From assembly GCA_963708795.1 (NCBI GenBank), contig CAVPUH010000007.1:266387-330386 (forward strand): a stretch of DNA of 64,000 bases, in the 5' to 3' direction. The DNA comes from DAIQRJ01 sp963708795. GTDB taxonomy: Bacteria; Actinomycetota; Actinomycetes; Propionibacteriales; DAIQRJ01. A model generated the notes under the pieces. The model did not search any database. It was not told the DNA's origin and saw only the letters and a program-made list of their open reading frames with translations. Every line of letters begins with the position of its first letter. The stretch's first letter is position 1. A program made the position numbers and the translations under genes. Below are positions 1-8,607 of the stretch, in pieces.

Positions 1-1
1 G

Positions 2-664
2 GGGGAACCCGAACAGCTACGGGTGAAGGGCAACGGTGCCGGGAACAGCCAGCACTGGTTCGCCTACCAGCAGGGCCGCAACCCGGACTACCCGCGCCAG
101 GTCCTGGCGGTGAACCGGGCCCAGATGGACGCGCGCATCGAGGCGATCGCCACCGATGACGGCGATCCTGAAGACTGGGATGTCCACCATTGGCAGGACA
201 AGAGCCCGATCTTCACCGAGGGACTCGTGCAGACCATGTGGGGCGCTCCTCTGCACATCTACCACGGCGGCCTGCCGCTCGCCACGCTGCGGTACTTCGA
301 CGTCGGCCGCCGTCGACCCGGCCTCCCCCCGGACGTCGCTGCGCTGGTCGAGGCCGTCGAGCCCGATGCCGTGACGGTCCGGCTCGTCAATCTCGGGACG
401 GCTGCGGCGGACCAGTTCGTGATCCAGGCCGGCGCGTTCGCCGAGCATCGCATCGACTCCGTCCTCGGTCCCGATGGCGATCCGCTGGCCGTTCAGGTCG
501 ACGGTCCGTGGCTCCGGCTGCGGCTCGACGGCTCGTCGTCGGTGCGGCTCCGGCTGGCCGTCACCCGGTTCGCGTACGCGCCGTCCTACGCGCTTCCGTG
601 GGCCGCCGACCTCGACCGGCCGCTGCCCATGATCACGCCCCGCTTCGGCACTGGGCCGACCTGA
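2..664 (+). CDS. C-terminal part of an unknown protein, cut by the window edge
   Basis: The reading frame is open from the first bases of the window to a TGA at 662-664, so only the last ~220 residues are seen and the start lies upstream. The first GTG (23) is not a credible start because homology-like sequence runs through it. The visible part has an aromatic-rich stretch (HWFAYQQGRNPDYPRQ) followed by a region of alternating hydrophobic residues that looks like a beta-sandwich (VTVRLVNLG, LRLRLDGSSSVRLRL). No catalytic motif or membrane segment is seen. I do not recognise the family. The 277 bases after it hold no gene and lead into the dehydrogenase operon. Confidence 0.6.
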   Translation, partial: GEPEQLRVKGNGAGNSQHWFAYQQGRNPDYPRQVLAVNRAQMDARIEAIATDDGDPEDWDVHHWQDKSPIFTEGLVQTMWGAPLHIYHGGLPLATLRYFDVGRRRPGLPPDVAALVEAVEPDAVTVRLVNLGTAAADQFVIQAGAFAEHRIDSVLGPDGDPLAVQVDGPWLRLRLDGSSSVRLRLAVTRFAYAPSYALPWAADLDRPLPMITPRFGTGPT

Positions 665-941
665 CCAGGCCGGACCGGACTGCCTGTCATCGGGTCGATG
701 TGCCCGTTGACCGATACGCCCGTGTGCCCGCCGGTACGAACTCGGTACTACTTCGGCGCCGAGGATCGGAACCGGGCTCGTCGAGCTCGTCCCGGGGGTA
801 CGTTGACTGCGGTCCCAGGTGGTAACCACACCGTCTGGTGATCCTGCGCCGCGGCCCACGGCGCGATCCGCCAAGGGCCGCGGCGACATCCGAACCCGGC
901 GATGTCACCCCGATCGCCGCGCCGACCGAACGGAGCGCGCC

Positions 942-2168
942 GTGACCCAGAGCAGCCCCTCGACCGCCCGAGCGGAGACCGACCTCGCCGACGTACCCGG
1001 GCGTCGAAGCCATCTCGCCGCCGCGCCCGACCCGGAGACCGACCTGCCGGTCGACGCCGAGCCCATGGTCCAGCTGCTCGACAAGGACGGCCGCCGGGTC
1101 ACCCACCCCGACTACGCGAGTTCGCTCTCCGACGACGAACTCCTCGCCGCCTACCGTGACCTGATGATGGCCCGGCGCCTCGACGTCGAGGGCACCAACC
1201 TGCAACGCCAGGGCCAGCTCGCGCTGTGGGCCCCATCGCGCGGGCAGGAGGGCGCACAGGTCGGCGCCGCCTACGGGATCGCCGAGACCGACTTCGTCTT
1301 CCCGAGTTACCGCGAGCACGGTTTGGCTCTGGCGCGCGGGCTCGACCCGATGAACCTCCTTCGCATCTTCCGCGGTACCGATCACGGCACCTGGGACATC
1401 GAGGACACCCGGTTCGGGCTGTACACGCTGGTCGTCGGCGCCCAGACATTGCACGCCGTCGGCTACGCGATGGGCATCCAGCGCGACGGGGCCGACGAGG
1501 CCGTCCTGTGCTGCTTCGGCGACGGCGCGACGAGCGAGGGCGACGTGAGCGAGGCGTTCAACTTCGCCGCCGTGAACAACGCGCCGGTCGTCTTCTTCCT
1601 CCAGAACAACCAGTGGGCGATCTCCGAGCCGAACGCCCGGCAGGCGAAGATCCCGCTGTACAAGCGGGCCGACGGCTTCGGCTTCCCGGGGGTCCGCGTC
1701 GACGGCAACGATGTCCTGGCCGTTCAGGCGGTGGTCAAGGACGCCATGGATCGCGCCCGCTCCGGCGGCGGCCCGACGCTCATCGAGGCCTACACCTTCC
1801 GGATGGGCGCGCACACCACGTCCGATGATCCGAAGCGTTATCGCACCTCCGCCGAGGAGGAGTACTGGCACGACCGCGATCCGCTGGCCAGGGTGGAGTC
1901 CTACCTCCGTGCTCAGGGGATTCTCGACGACGACCGTGCGGCCGAACTGACCGCGGAGACCGACGAGATGGCCGCTCGGGTCCGCAGTGAGACGCTCACG
2001 CTGCCCGAGCCGGACGTCACCGAGTACTACACCCACACGTTCGCGGAGTTGACGCCGCTCGCCAGGGCCGAGAAGGCGTCGATGCTCGCCTACGCGGCGT
2101 CCTTCGACACCGATGGCGCGGAAGACACCGATGACACCGATGCCGCCGCCGCCGACGGGCAGGGCTGA
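942..2168 (+). CDS. pdhA: 2-oxo acid dehydrogenase E1 component, alpha subunit (PdhA/BkdA type)
   Basis: This thiamine-diphosphate subunit pairs with E1beta to decarboxylate pyruvate or branched-chain 2-oxo acids and hand the acyl group to the E2 lipoyl arm. The TPP-binding motif is plain: GDGATSEGD near residue 193, closing with QNNQWAIS near 220. An RQGQLALWAPSRGQEG segment near residue 90 is typical of the family. The GTG at 942 is chosen because GGAG lies 7 bases before it; the open frame runs back to 819 but the extra residues are Arg-rich and unlike the family. With that start the protein has 408 residues. The E1beta gene starts 5 bases after the stop, so the two are one operon. Whether the substrate is pyruvate or a branched-chain acid cannot be told from sequence by eye. 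Confidence 0.93.
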   Translation: MTQSSPSTARAETDLADVPGRRSHLAAAPDPETDLPVDAEPMVQLLDKDGRRVTHPDYASSLSDDELLAAYRDLMMARRLDVEGTNLQRQGQLALWAPSRGQEGAQVGAAYGIAETDFVFPSYREHGLALARGLDPMNLLRIFRGTDHGTWDIEDTRFGLYTLVVGAQTLHAVGYAMGIQRDGADEAVLCCFGDGATSEGDVSEAFNFAAVNNAPVVFFLQNNQWAISEPNARQAKIPLYKRADGFGFPGVRVDGNDVLAVQAVVKDAMDRARSGGGPTLIEAYTFRMGAHTTSDDPKRYRTSAEEEYWHDRDPLARVESYLRAQGILDDDRAAELTAETDEMAARVRSETLTLPEPDVTEYYTHTFAELTPLARAEKASMLAYAASFDTDGAEDTDDTDAAAADGQG

Positions 2169-2172
2169 ACCC

Positions 2173-3153
2173 GTGACCACGCTGACGATGGCCAAGGCCA
2201 TCAACCTGGGTCTGCGCAAGGCGATGGAGGACGACCCGAAGGTCATGCTGATGGGCGAGGACATCGGCACCCTCGGTGGCGTCTACCGGGTGACCGAGGG
2301 CCTGAAGTCCGACTTCGGCGCCACCCGCGTCGTGGACACCCCGCTCGCCGAGGCCGGCATCGTCGGAACCGCGATCGGTCTGGCCATGCGGGGTTACCGA
2401 TCGGTCTGCGAGATCCAGTTCGACGGGTTCGTGTTCCCGGCCTACGACCAGATCGTCAGCCAGGTGGCCAAGTGGCGTTTCCGCAGCCAGGGCAGGCAAT
2501 CCGCGCCGATTGTCATCCGGATACCGTTCGGTGGCGGCATCGGCGCCGTCGAACACCACTCCGAGTCGCCCGAGGTGTTGTTCGCCCATGTCCAGGGGCT
2601 CCGGGTGGTCACGTGCGCGAGTCCGTCCGACGCGTACTGGATGATCCAGCAGGCCATCGCCAGCCCCGACCCGGTGATCTTCTTCGAGCCCAAGCGGCGG
2701 TACTACGAACGCGGTGACGTCGACCTCGACGCGAGCGAGGCGCCGCTGTCGCTGCAGTCGGCGGCCGTTCTCCGCACGGGCACGGACGCCACCGTCGTGG
2801 CCTACGGGCCGATGGTGCCGGTCGCGCTCGAAGCCGCCGAGGTCGCCGCAGGGGAGGGACGTTCCCTCGAAGTGATCGACCTCCGCTCGATCGCGCCGCT
2901 CGACCTGGACACCGTCTACGCGTCGGCCCGCAAGACCGGCCGGGTGATCGTCGTCCACGAGGCGTCGAAGACCTACGGGGTGGGGGCGGAGATCGCGGCC
3001 CGAGTCGGCGAGGAGTGCTTCTACCACCTCGAGTCCCCGGTCCTGCGGGTGACGGGGCTGGAGATGCTCTACCCCCCGGCTCGTGCCGAGGAGGGCTTCC
3101 TCCCCGACGTCGACCGGGTGCTCGACGGCGTCGACACCGCACTCGCGTACTGA
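2173..3153 (+). CDS. pdhB: 2-oxo acid dehydrogenase E1 component, beta subunit
   Basis: The second half of the heterotetrameric E1 enzyme; together with the preceding alpha subunit it forms the TPP site. Family hallmarks seen are the start TLTMAKAINLGLRKAM, the segment MGEDIGTLGGVYRVT, the loop RIPFGGGIGAVEHHSES and the C-terminal VIVVHEASKTYGVGAE. The GTG at 2173 gives a 326-residue protein that begins just where family members begin. An ATG at 2113 in the same frame overlaps the alpha gene and would add a Pro-rich tail not expected in the family, so it is rejected. It lies between E1alpha and E2 in a single operon. Confidence 0.93.
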   Translation: MTTLTMAKAINLGLRKAMEDDPKVMLMGEDIGTLGGVYRVTEGLKSDFGATRVVDTPLAEAGIVGTAIGLAMRGYRSVCEIQFDGFVFPAYDQIVSQVAKWRFRSQGRQSAPIVIRIPFGGGIGAVEHHSESPEVLFAHVQGLRVVTCASPSDAYWMIQQAIASPDPVIFFEPKRRYYERGDVDLDASEAPLSLQSAAVLRTGTDATVVAYGPMVPVALEAAEVAAGEGRSLEVIDLRSIAPLDLDTVYASARKTGRVIVVHEASKTYGVGAEIAARVGEECFYHLESPVLRVTGLEMLYPPARAEEGFLPDVDRVLDGVDTALAY

Positions 3154-3198
3154 TCCACCGATGATCGCCGCGCCGGTCGAGGCCATGAAGGGAATCCT

Positions 3199-4533
3199 GT
3201 GAGCAGGTCGGAGTTCCGGTTGCCGGACGTCGGCGAAGGTCTGACCGAGGCGGAGATCGTCACCTGGCGCGTCGCCGTCGGAGACACCGTCGCCGTCAAC
3301 GAGGTCATCGTCGAGATCGAGACGGCGAAGTCGCTGGTCGAACTCCCGAGTCCGTTCGCCGGTCGGGTGGCGTCACTTCTCGTGGCGGAGGGCGTCACCG
3401 TTCCGGTCGGTACGGCGATCATCGCGGTCGACGCCGCCGGTGACCCGGCGTCCGAGCCCGGCGAGCCGGCACCCGCTGACGGAGGGGGAGGAACCGAAGC
3501 GGGAGGCCAGTCTGGTCGGCTACGGCCCGCGGACCGGTGCTCCGGTCCGCCGGCGTTCCCGTTCGGCGGCCGCGAAGCCAGACGTACCCGCACCCCCGAC
3601 GGCCAGCCCGCCAGACCCTGAGCCGGCGCCGAACCCGAGCCCGAACCAGCGACGCCGACGCGCGCACTGGCCAAACCGCCGGTGCGCAAGCTGGCCAAGG
3701 ACCTCGGCATCGATCTCGCCTCGCTCGTCCCGAGCGGCGCCGGGGGCATCGTCACCCGGGCCGATGTCGAGGCGGCGTTCGCCCCCGAGCCTGCAGCGTC
3801 CGGAGCAAGCTCGCCGGTGGTGGCCAGCGCGTCGCGAGAGACCCGCGTCGACGTGCGGGGAGTCCGCAAGCTCACCGCAGCGGCGATGGTGCAGAGCGCC
3901 TTCACCGCGCCGCACGTCACCGAGTGGGTCGAGATCGACGCCACCCGCACGATGCAGATGGTCGACACCATGCGCGCGTCCCGGCAGTTCCGCGACGTCC
4001 GCGTCACCCCGCTCCTCCTGGTCGCCCGCGCGGTGTGCGTGGCGTTGCGCCGGACCCCCGAGCTGAACGCGACCTGGGACGAGCCGAACCAGCAGATCGT
4101 CCAGAAGGCCTACGTCAACCTCGGGATCGCGGCGGACACCCCCCGCGGCCTCGTCGTCCCGAACATCCCGGACGCGGACCAGCTCCCGACGGTCGACCTC
4201 GCCCGCGCGATCAGCGAGCTCACGGTCACCGCTCGGGAAGGGCGGACGACACCGGCGCAGATGAGCGGCGGCACATTCACGATCACCAACATCGGGGTGT
4301 TCGGGATCGACGGCGGCACGCCGATCCTCAATCCCGGGGAGGCCGGAATCCTCGCGGTCGGCAGCATCCGTCGCAAGCCCTGGGTCGTCGACGACCAGAT
4401 CGTCGCGCGCTGGGTCACCACTCTCGCGCTCTCGTTCGATCACCGGATGGCCGACGGTGCGGAGGGCTCGTCGTTCCTCGCGGACGTCGCCGCCATCCTC
4501 GAGGATCCGGGCGCGACGCTCGTCATCCCCTGA
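3199..4533 (+). CDS. 2-oxo acid dehydrogenase E2, dihydrolipoyl acyltransferase (two compensating frameshifts)
   Basis: E2 core of the complex started by the two genes upstream. The GTG at 3199 opens a lipoyl domain (LPDVGEGLTEAEI, then the lipoylation site ETAKS with Lys near residue 44). A Pro/Ala/Glu linker follows, then a subunit-binding domain (VRKLAKDLGIDLASLVPSG) and the acyltransferase domain ending with the active-site motif SFDHRMADG. The frame is broken twice. Near 3485, in a run of G, reading must slip by one base to continue into the expected EASLVGYGPRTGAPV linker. Near 3620 it returns to the first frame. The shifts cancel, leaving about 445 codons, a normal E2 length. Sequencing indels are the simplest explanation. 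No E3 gene is adjacent. Confidence 0.85.
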
Positions 4534-4671
4534 CCGCGGGCGCGCGAGGGCCTCCCGGCTCCGGTTGTCCCCAGGAAGGTGACCGTATGCGGTCGGATAG
4601 ATGCATTTCTGCGAGACTGGCCAACCGTTCGGCGCGCAGACGCGTCTGAGCACTGAGCAGAAGGCTGCTCG

Positions 4672-5298
4672 ATGTCTGAGAAGGGGGCTTCGATGGCGCC
4701 ACATCGTTCGATGGCTTCACGAGTGATCGTCGCGCTGGTCGCGATCGTGGGCCTGGTGGCCGTTCCGGTCGCTGCGCAGGCCGGCTCCGGCAAGGTGGCG
4801 GCGGCACCGCCACGGGGAGCGCACTGCGTCGCGAGCCTGTCGCCCGCATCGGCCACGGGCGTCAGCGCGGTGACGGGCTTCAGCTGCTTCGGCACGTTCA
4901 GCGACGCGGTCGGCTTCGCAAGCAAGGGGGCCGTCACGCTGGCCAGATCGGCTGAGGTGGCCAGCGCGGACGCGACGATCCGCCGCCAGCTCCACGCGTA
5001 CCGGGCGTTGGCGAGCCCGCTGCTGGGAATCGAGTACAACTCCACAGGCTTCGGCGGCTCGTCGCTGACGCTCACCGGATCCGGCGGGTCGGGGTGCTAC
5101 GGCGGAACCGAGTACAGCTTCGGAAACCTAGGGTCCTACGGGTGGAACGACAAGATCGGTTCGGCACGGACCTACAGCAACTGCGTCGGCCAGCACTTCA
5201 AGAACACCGGTTTGTCCGGAACCTCGACGTCGGTGTTCGGCTCGAAGTCCGACTTCGGCAGCCTCGACAACGCGATCAGTTCGATTCGCTTCTACTGA
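4672..5298 (+). CDS. Secreted protein with beta/gamma-crystallin or peptidase-inhibitor I36-like domain
   Basis: A signal peptide is clear: a basic N-terminus, hydrophobic VIVALVAIVGLVAVPVA and an AQA-G cleavage site. The mature part has a C-terminal domain (roughly residues 115-208) with the Tyr/Gly/Asn-rich pattern of crystallin-like folds: GIEYNSTGFGGSSLTL, YSFGNLGSYGWNDKIGS and a final LDNAISSIRFY. Secreted actinobacterial proteins of the SMPI/I36 inhibitor class have this look, but inhibitor activity is only a guess. Cysteines (CYGG, SNC) may form a disulfide. ATG 4672 and ATG 4693 both have purine-rich sequence ahead of them; the AAGGGGG five bases before 4693 is the better ribosome site. 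Confidence 0.75.
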   Translation: MSEKGASMAPHRSMASRVIVALVAIVGLVAVPVAAQAGSGKVAAAPPRGAHCVASLSPASATGVSAVTGFSCFGTFSDAVGFASKGAVTLARSAEVASADATIRRQLHAYRALASPLLGIEYNSTGFGGSSLTLTGSGGSGCYGGTEYSFGNLGSYGWNDKIGSARTYSNCVGQHFKNTGLSGTSTSVFGSKSDFGSLDNAISSIRFY

Positions 5299-5305
5299 AG
5301 CCGGG

Positions 5306-5869
5306 CTAGGGCTTCGTCGCCGACGGCAGGTTGAGCGTGCGGCAGGTGGTCGCGTCACCCGGATAGACCGCCACCGAGCCGTCCGGCAGCGTGCAGGCGG
5401 CCAGATCGGGCACGGGTGCGGGGTCGTCTCCGGGCTGGGGACCCGGCGCGCCGGGCTCGCCCGCATGGATGACACCCAGTCGCCAGACGTTGGCGCAGGA
5501 GTCGACGGCGTTCTGGACCTCGACGGGGCCGGGTGGCGTGCTGTCGGCGCGCTGCGGCGCGGCGACGCCCAGCTCGGTCCGGTAGGCCGGGTCGGCGGTG
5601 GCAGCGGAGTAGCAGAAGGCGAAATGTCGTTCGGTCGGTTCGCGGAAGGCGATGTAGCTCCCTGCGGCGATGGTGGTGCCGACGAGCGCGGTGGCCACGC
5701 CGGCGAGCAGCGGTGTCCGCCATCGATGCCGGCGCGAGGCTCGGACCTCGTCCATCAGCATCGTCTTGACGTCAGCACGCCGGCCCGCCGGGAACCGACG
5801 CTGGTCGAGCGGTGGAGCGATCGCGCGGAGATCGTCGTCATCCGGGTCGTCGAACATCGTGTGCGTCAC
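5306..5869 (-). CDS. Single-pass membrane protein translated with an ECF sigma factor (possible anti-sigma partner)
   Basis: 187 residues: an acidic N-terminal cytoplasmic part of about 50 residues, one membrane segment (PLLAGVATALVGTTIAAGSYIAF), then an extracytoplasmic Pro/Gly-rich part with several cysteines (FCYSA, DSCANVW, AACTLPDG, TTCRTL) that could pair as disulfides. Its start overlaps the stop of the sigma factor gene by four bases, so the two are translated together. Topology and position suit an anti-sigma or sensor protein, but the N-terminal part lacks a recognisable zinc HxxxCxxC anti-sigma motif, so that role is inference. It runs toward the crystallin-like gene and their stops are 8 bases apart. 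Confidence 0.8.
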   Translation of the reverse strand: MTHTMFDDPDDDDLRAIAPPLDQRRFPAGRRADVKTMLMDEVRASRRHRWRTPLLAGVATALVGTTIAAGSYIAFREPTERHFAFCYSAATADPAYRTELGVAAPQRADSTPPGPVEVQNAVDSCANVWRLGVIHAGEPGAPGPQPGDDPAPVPDLAACTLPDGSVAVYPGDATTCRTLNLPSATKP

Positions 5870-6588
5870 TCTCCCCTCGTGTCCTCGTCGCCTTGTCGGG
5901 CCCGTTCACCCGGCTCGTTCGTAGGTTCAGAACCGGGCGCGGGACCCCCCGTCTGCCCCGCGTCCGGTTCTGAACCTGCGAGCTTGCGCAGGTGTTCTCT
6001 TGCCCTCGCCAAGCGAGATCGCACGGTTCCCACCGGGACCCCCAGAGCGATGGCGGTGTCCGTGTAGCTCAGGTGAGCCCACACGCACAGTGCCAACACG
6101 TCCTGCTCGTCGGGCACCAGTCGGTGGAACACGTCCAACACGGCGCCCATCGTCCGTTCGTCATCCAGCCTCGTCACCGCGTCGTCGGAGGGGTCCGGCA
6201 CCACGACCGCTGTCGGCAGTTTCGCCAGCAGCCGCCGATGACGGCGGAGTCCCCGGTCCCGGTTGCGCACCACGTTGTTGGCCACGGCGAGCAACCACGG
6301 GAGAAGCGAGTCGTCTGCTAGCTGTACCTCCCTGCGTTTGCGCCAGGTCTCCAGGAACACGACCGAGGTGAGGTCCTCGGCCGCCGACCAGGAACCGGTG
6401 CGACGGAAACAGTGGTTGTAGACGCGATCGGAGTGCCGCTCGAAGAGCGCACCGAACGCCGACGGGTCCCCATCCGCCGCCTGCTGCCACAAGAGAGCGT
6501 CGGTCGGCTCTCCGATCGCGTCTACACCCCCCTTATGTCCGGCACCGACGGGGTGGTTCTCCACCGGCGGGCCAAATTCTTGTGGCAT
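5866..6588 (-). CDS. RNA polymerase sigma factor, sigma-70 family (ECF type)
   Basis: An alternative sigma factor that directs RNA polymerase to its own promoters. Region 2 is seen at about residues 45-110 (FGALFERHSDRVYNHC, then SAAEDLTSVVFLETWRKR) and region 4 at about 155-210 (LVPDEQDVLALCVW, then the helix-turn-helix TDTAIALGVPVGTVRSRLAR). The C-terminal ~30 residues are a Gly/Pro/Glu-rich tail. The gene overlaps the membrane protein downstream by four bases and lies 28 bases after the start side of the PBP gene, so all three may be read together. 240 residues is normal for the class. Confidence 0.93.
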   Translation of the reverse strand: MPQEFGPPVENHPVGAGHKGGVDAIGEPTDALLWQQAADGDPSAFGALFERHSDRVYNHCFRRTGSWSAAEDLTSVVFLETWRKRREVQLADDSLLPWLLAVANNVVRNRDRGLRRHRRLLAKLPTAVVVPDPSDDAVTRLDDERTMGAVLDVFHRLVPDEQDVLALCVWAHLSYTDTAIALGVPVGTVRSRLARAREHLRKLAGSEPDAGQTGGPAPGSEPTNEPGERARQGDEDTRGE

Positions 6589-6616
6589 GGCTCACATCCT
6601 GCTGGGCGGAGCGGCG

Positions 6617-8527
6617 TCAGCGCGGGATGTTGCTCAGGAGCGTCTGTGCGAGCGGGCCGGCGTCGTGGGAGCCGGACTTGCCGCCTTCGACGATCACGGC
6701 GAACGCGAGGTCGTCCCGGTAGCCGACCATCCAGGCGTTCGTGCTCGTGCCGATCTCGGCGGTGCCGGTCTTCGCGCCGACCGCGCCTTCACCAGCCAGC
6801 CCGGCCGCCGTCCCGTCGGTGACGGTGGCGCGCATCATCTGGCGCAGTGCCGACGCGGTGCCGGCCGGGAGCGGGGTCGCGGTCGACTCCGCGCCGTCGA
6901 CGAGCGTGGGGGTGTGGGCCGACCCGCTCTGCACGGCGCCGGCGACCTCGGCCATGGCGAGTGGGCTGGCAGTGATGCGGGCCTGTCCGATCATGCTCGC
7001 CGCGAGATCGGTGGCGCCGGCGGGCGCCGGGACGCTGCCCGACCACGACGGGATGGGGAGCTTCCAGTCCCCACCGAGTCCGTACGCCGACGCCATCTGC
7101 GGCAGCGCGGTGCCAGAGACCTTGCCTCGTTGAGAGATGAACGCGGTGTTGCACGAGAGTTCGAAGGCCCGCTCGAGGCTCATCGGCCCAGTGGTGGGCA
7201 GCGCGTCGTAATTGACGAACCTCCGGCCGTCGACGGTGATCGTCGAGGTGCACGGAACGGTCGTGCTCGTCTGGAGACCGGCCTTCAGCAACGCCGACGA
7301 CGACACGATCTTGAAGGTCGACCCGGGCGCGTAGTGGCCGGTCATGCCCGGATTGTCGTTGCGCGCGCCCGGGCCGTTCGCGATCGCGAGGATCTGCCCG
7401 GTGCTCGGTCGGATCACCGCGATGGACGCCTTGTGTCCGGTGCCGGCGGCTTCGGCCACCGCCTTCTCTGCGGCGGCCTGAGCGGTGTAGTCGAGCGTGG
7501 TGGTCAGGGGCTTGCCGGTGGTGCCCTTGGTGCTGGCGATGGTCGTCACCGTCTTGCCGGTCGCCGGGTCGACGATCCGCACCGCGACGGTCGCGGTGCC
7601 GGCCAACTGTTTCTGATAGGCGTACTGGAGTCCGAAGCTGCCGACCTCGTCAGAGGCGACGGCGCTCGCATCGGCGTTCGCCAGCGTCTCCTTCGTCGCC
7701 GGCGCCACCGTGCCCAGCACACCCCGGCCGAACTCGGCCGTCGGCGCGAGCGCGCGGCTGCCGCCGTTCACGACGATGCCCTGGATGCCGCTCAGGTCGG
7801 ACTGGACGTCGGCGTAATCGGCCTTGCGCAAGACGATCGCCTCGACGAAGTCGCCCTTCGTTGCCGCCGCCAGCTGCTTCGCCAGCTCGGCGGGGTCGAC
7901 GTCGACCGCAGCGGCGAGCTTGGTCGCGTCGGCCTTGGTGGAGGTGCCGCCGGTGAGGCCGATCCGCACGATCGGCTGCGACCAGGCGAGCTTGCGGCCG
8001 TTCTGGTCGAGGATGGCCGCACGCGCCGGCAACGTGCGCAGACGACGCACCCGGGTGCTGTCGGTGAGGTCGGGGTGGATGGCGCTCGGGCTGGTGACGA
8101 GCGTCCAGACGCCGTCGGTGCCCTCCTTCACGACGACCGGCGACACCCAGGACGCGTCGCCGATTCCGTCGAGGGTGGCCGTGACCTCGACGTCGGTCTG
8201 ACAGGTCGAGGTGGACCGGCAGACCGCCGGACCCTTCGGCTCGAGCGTGACCTTCGTCGCCTCCATAGCCGCGCCGATGTCGGCGAGGCGGGTGGTGAAC
8301 GCGGCGTCCTTGGTGATCGCGGTGAGCTGCTCGGTGTTCTTCGCGCCGGACCAGTTGGCCTGCCACTGCGCGAGATACGCGGCGACCGTCGCGTCGGCGG
8401 TCTCGCCCGCCGAGGCCGTCGGGGTCGGCGTCGAGCCCGAGCCCGACGACGAGCCGAGGAGTCCGCAGCCCGACATGGCGAGGCAGAGCGTGAGCAGTAA
8501 GGGAAGCAAAGACTTTCGGGTCAGCAC
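6617..8527 (-). CDS. Penicillin-binding protein, lipoprotein transpeptidase with MecA_N-like N-terminus
   Basis: A cell-wall D,D-transpeptidase anchored as a lipoprotein: after basic MLTRK and a hydrophobic stretch comes the lipobox AMSGC with Cys 21. Residues ~45-165 resemble the NTF2-like MecA N-terminal domain (YLAQWQANWSGAKN). The dimerisation region follows, then the transpeptidase with all three active-site motifs: STFK near residue 402, SCN near 457 and KTGTAE near 585. The start is GTG. This architecture is shared by class B PBPs such as MecA/PBP2a and actinobacterial relatives, several of which bind beta-lactams weakly; resistance here is not shown. It lies upstream of the sigma factor gene on the same strand. 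Confidence 0.92.
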   Translation of the reverse strand: MLTRKSLLPLLLTLCLAMSGCGLLGSSSGSGSTPTPTASAGETADATVAAYLAQWQANWSGAKNTEQLTAITKDAAFTTRLADIGAAMEATKVTLEPKGPAVCRSTSTCQTDVEVTATLDGIGDASWVSPVVVKEGTDGVWTLVTSPSAIHPDLTDSTRVRRLRTLPARAAILDQNGRKLAWSQPIVRIGLTGGTSTKADATKLAAAVDVDPAELAKQLAAATKGDFVEAIVLRKADYADVQSDLSGIQGIVVNGGSRALAPTAEFGRGVLGTVAPATKETLANADASAVASDEVGSFGLQYAYQKQLAGTATVAVRIVDPATGKTVTTIASTKGTTGKPLTTTLDYTAQAAAEKAVAEAAGTGHKASIAVIRPSTGQILAIANGPGARNDNPGMTGHYAPGSTFKIVSSSALLKAGLQTSTTVPCTSTITVDGRRFVNYDALPTTGPMSLERAFELSCNTAFISQRGKVSGTALPQMASAYGLGGDWKLPIPSWSGSVPAPAGATDLAASMIGQARITASPLAMAEVAGAVQSGSAHTPTLVDGAESTATPLPAGTASALRQMMRATVTDGTAAGLAGEGAVGAKTGTAEIGTSTNAWMVGYRDDLAFAVIVEGGKSGSHDAGPLAQTLLSNIPR

Positions 8528-8607
8528 TGGAACATTCTGCCCGAGCGGGCGAACCGGACGAATCCGGCGCCAGTCGTCGGGACGTGCGAGGTGCCTAGGC
8601 TGGGAAG

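Noticed and set aside
803..828. Promoter-like TTGACT and TAACCA ahead of the dehydrogenase operon
   Set aside because: The spacing is only 14 bases, too short for a normal -35/-10 pair, so it is not listed as a promoter.
687..2270. A long minus-strand open frame (527 codons) opposite the E1alpha gene
   Set aside because: High-GC antisense shadow: low-complexity Arg/Gly/Val-rich translation, no family likeness, and a well-supported gene on the other strand.
6587..8500. A plus-strand open frame of 637 codons opposite the PBP gene
   Set aside because: Antisense to a PBP with all three active-site motifs; its own translation is Arg/Gly/Asp-rich without motifs.
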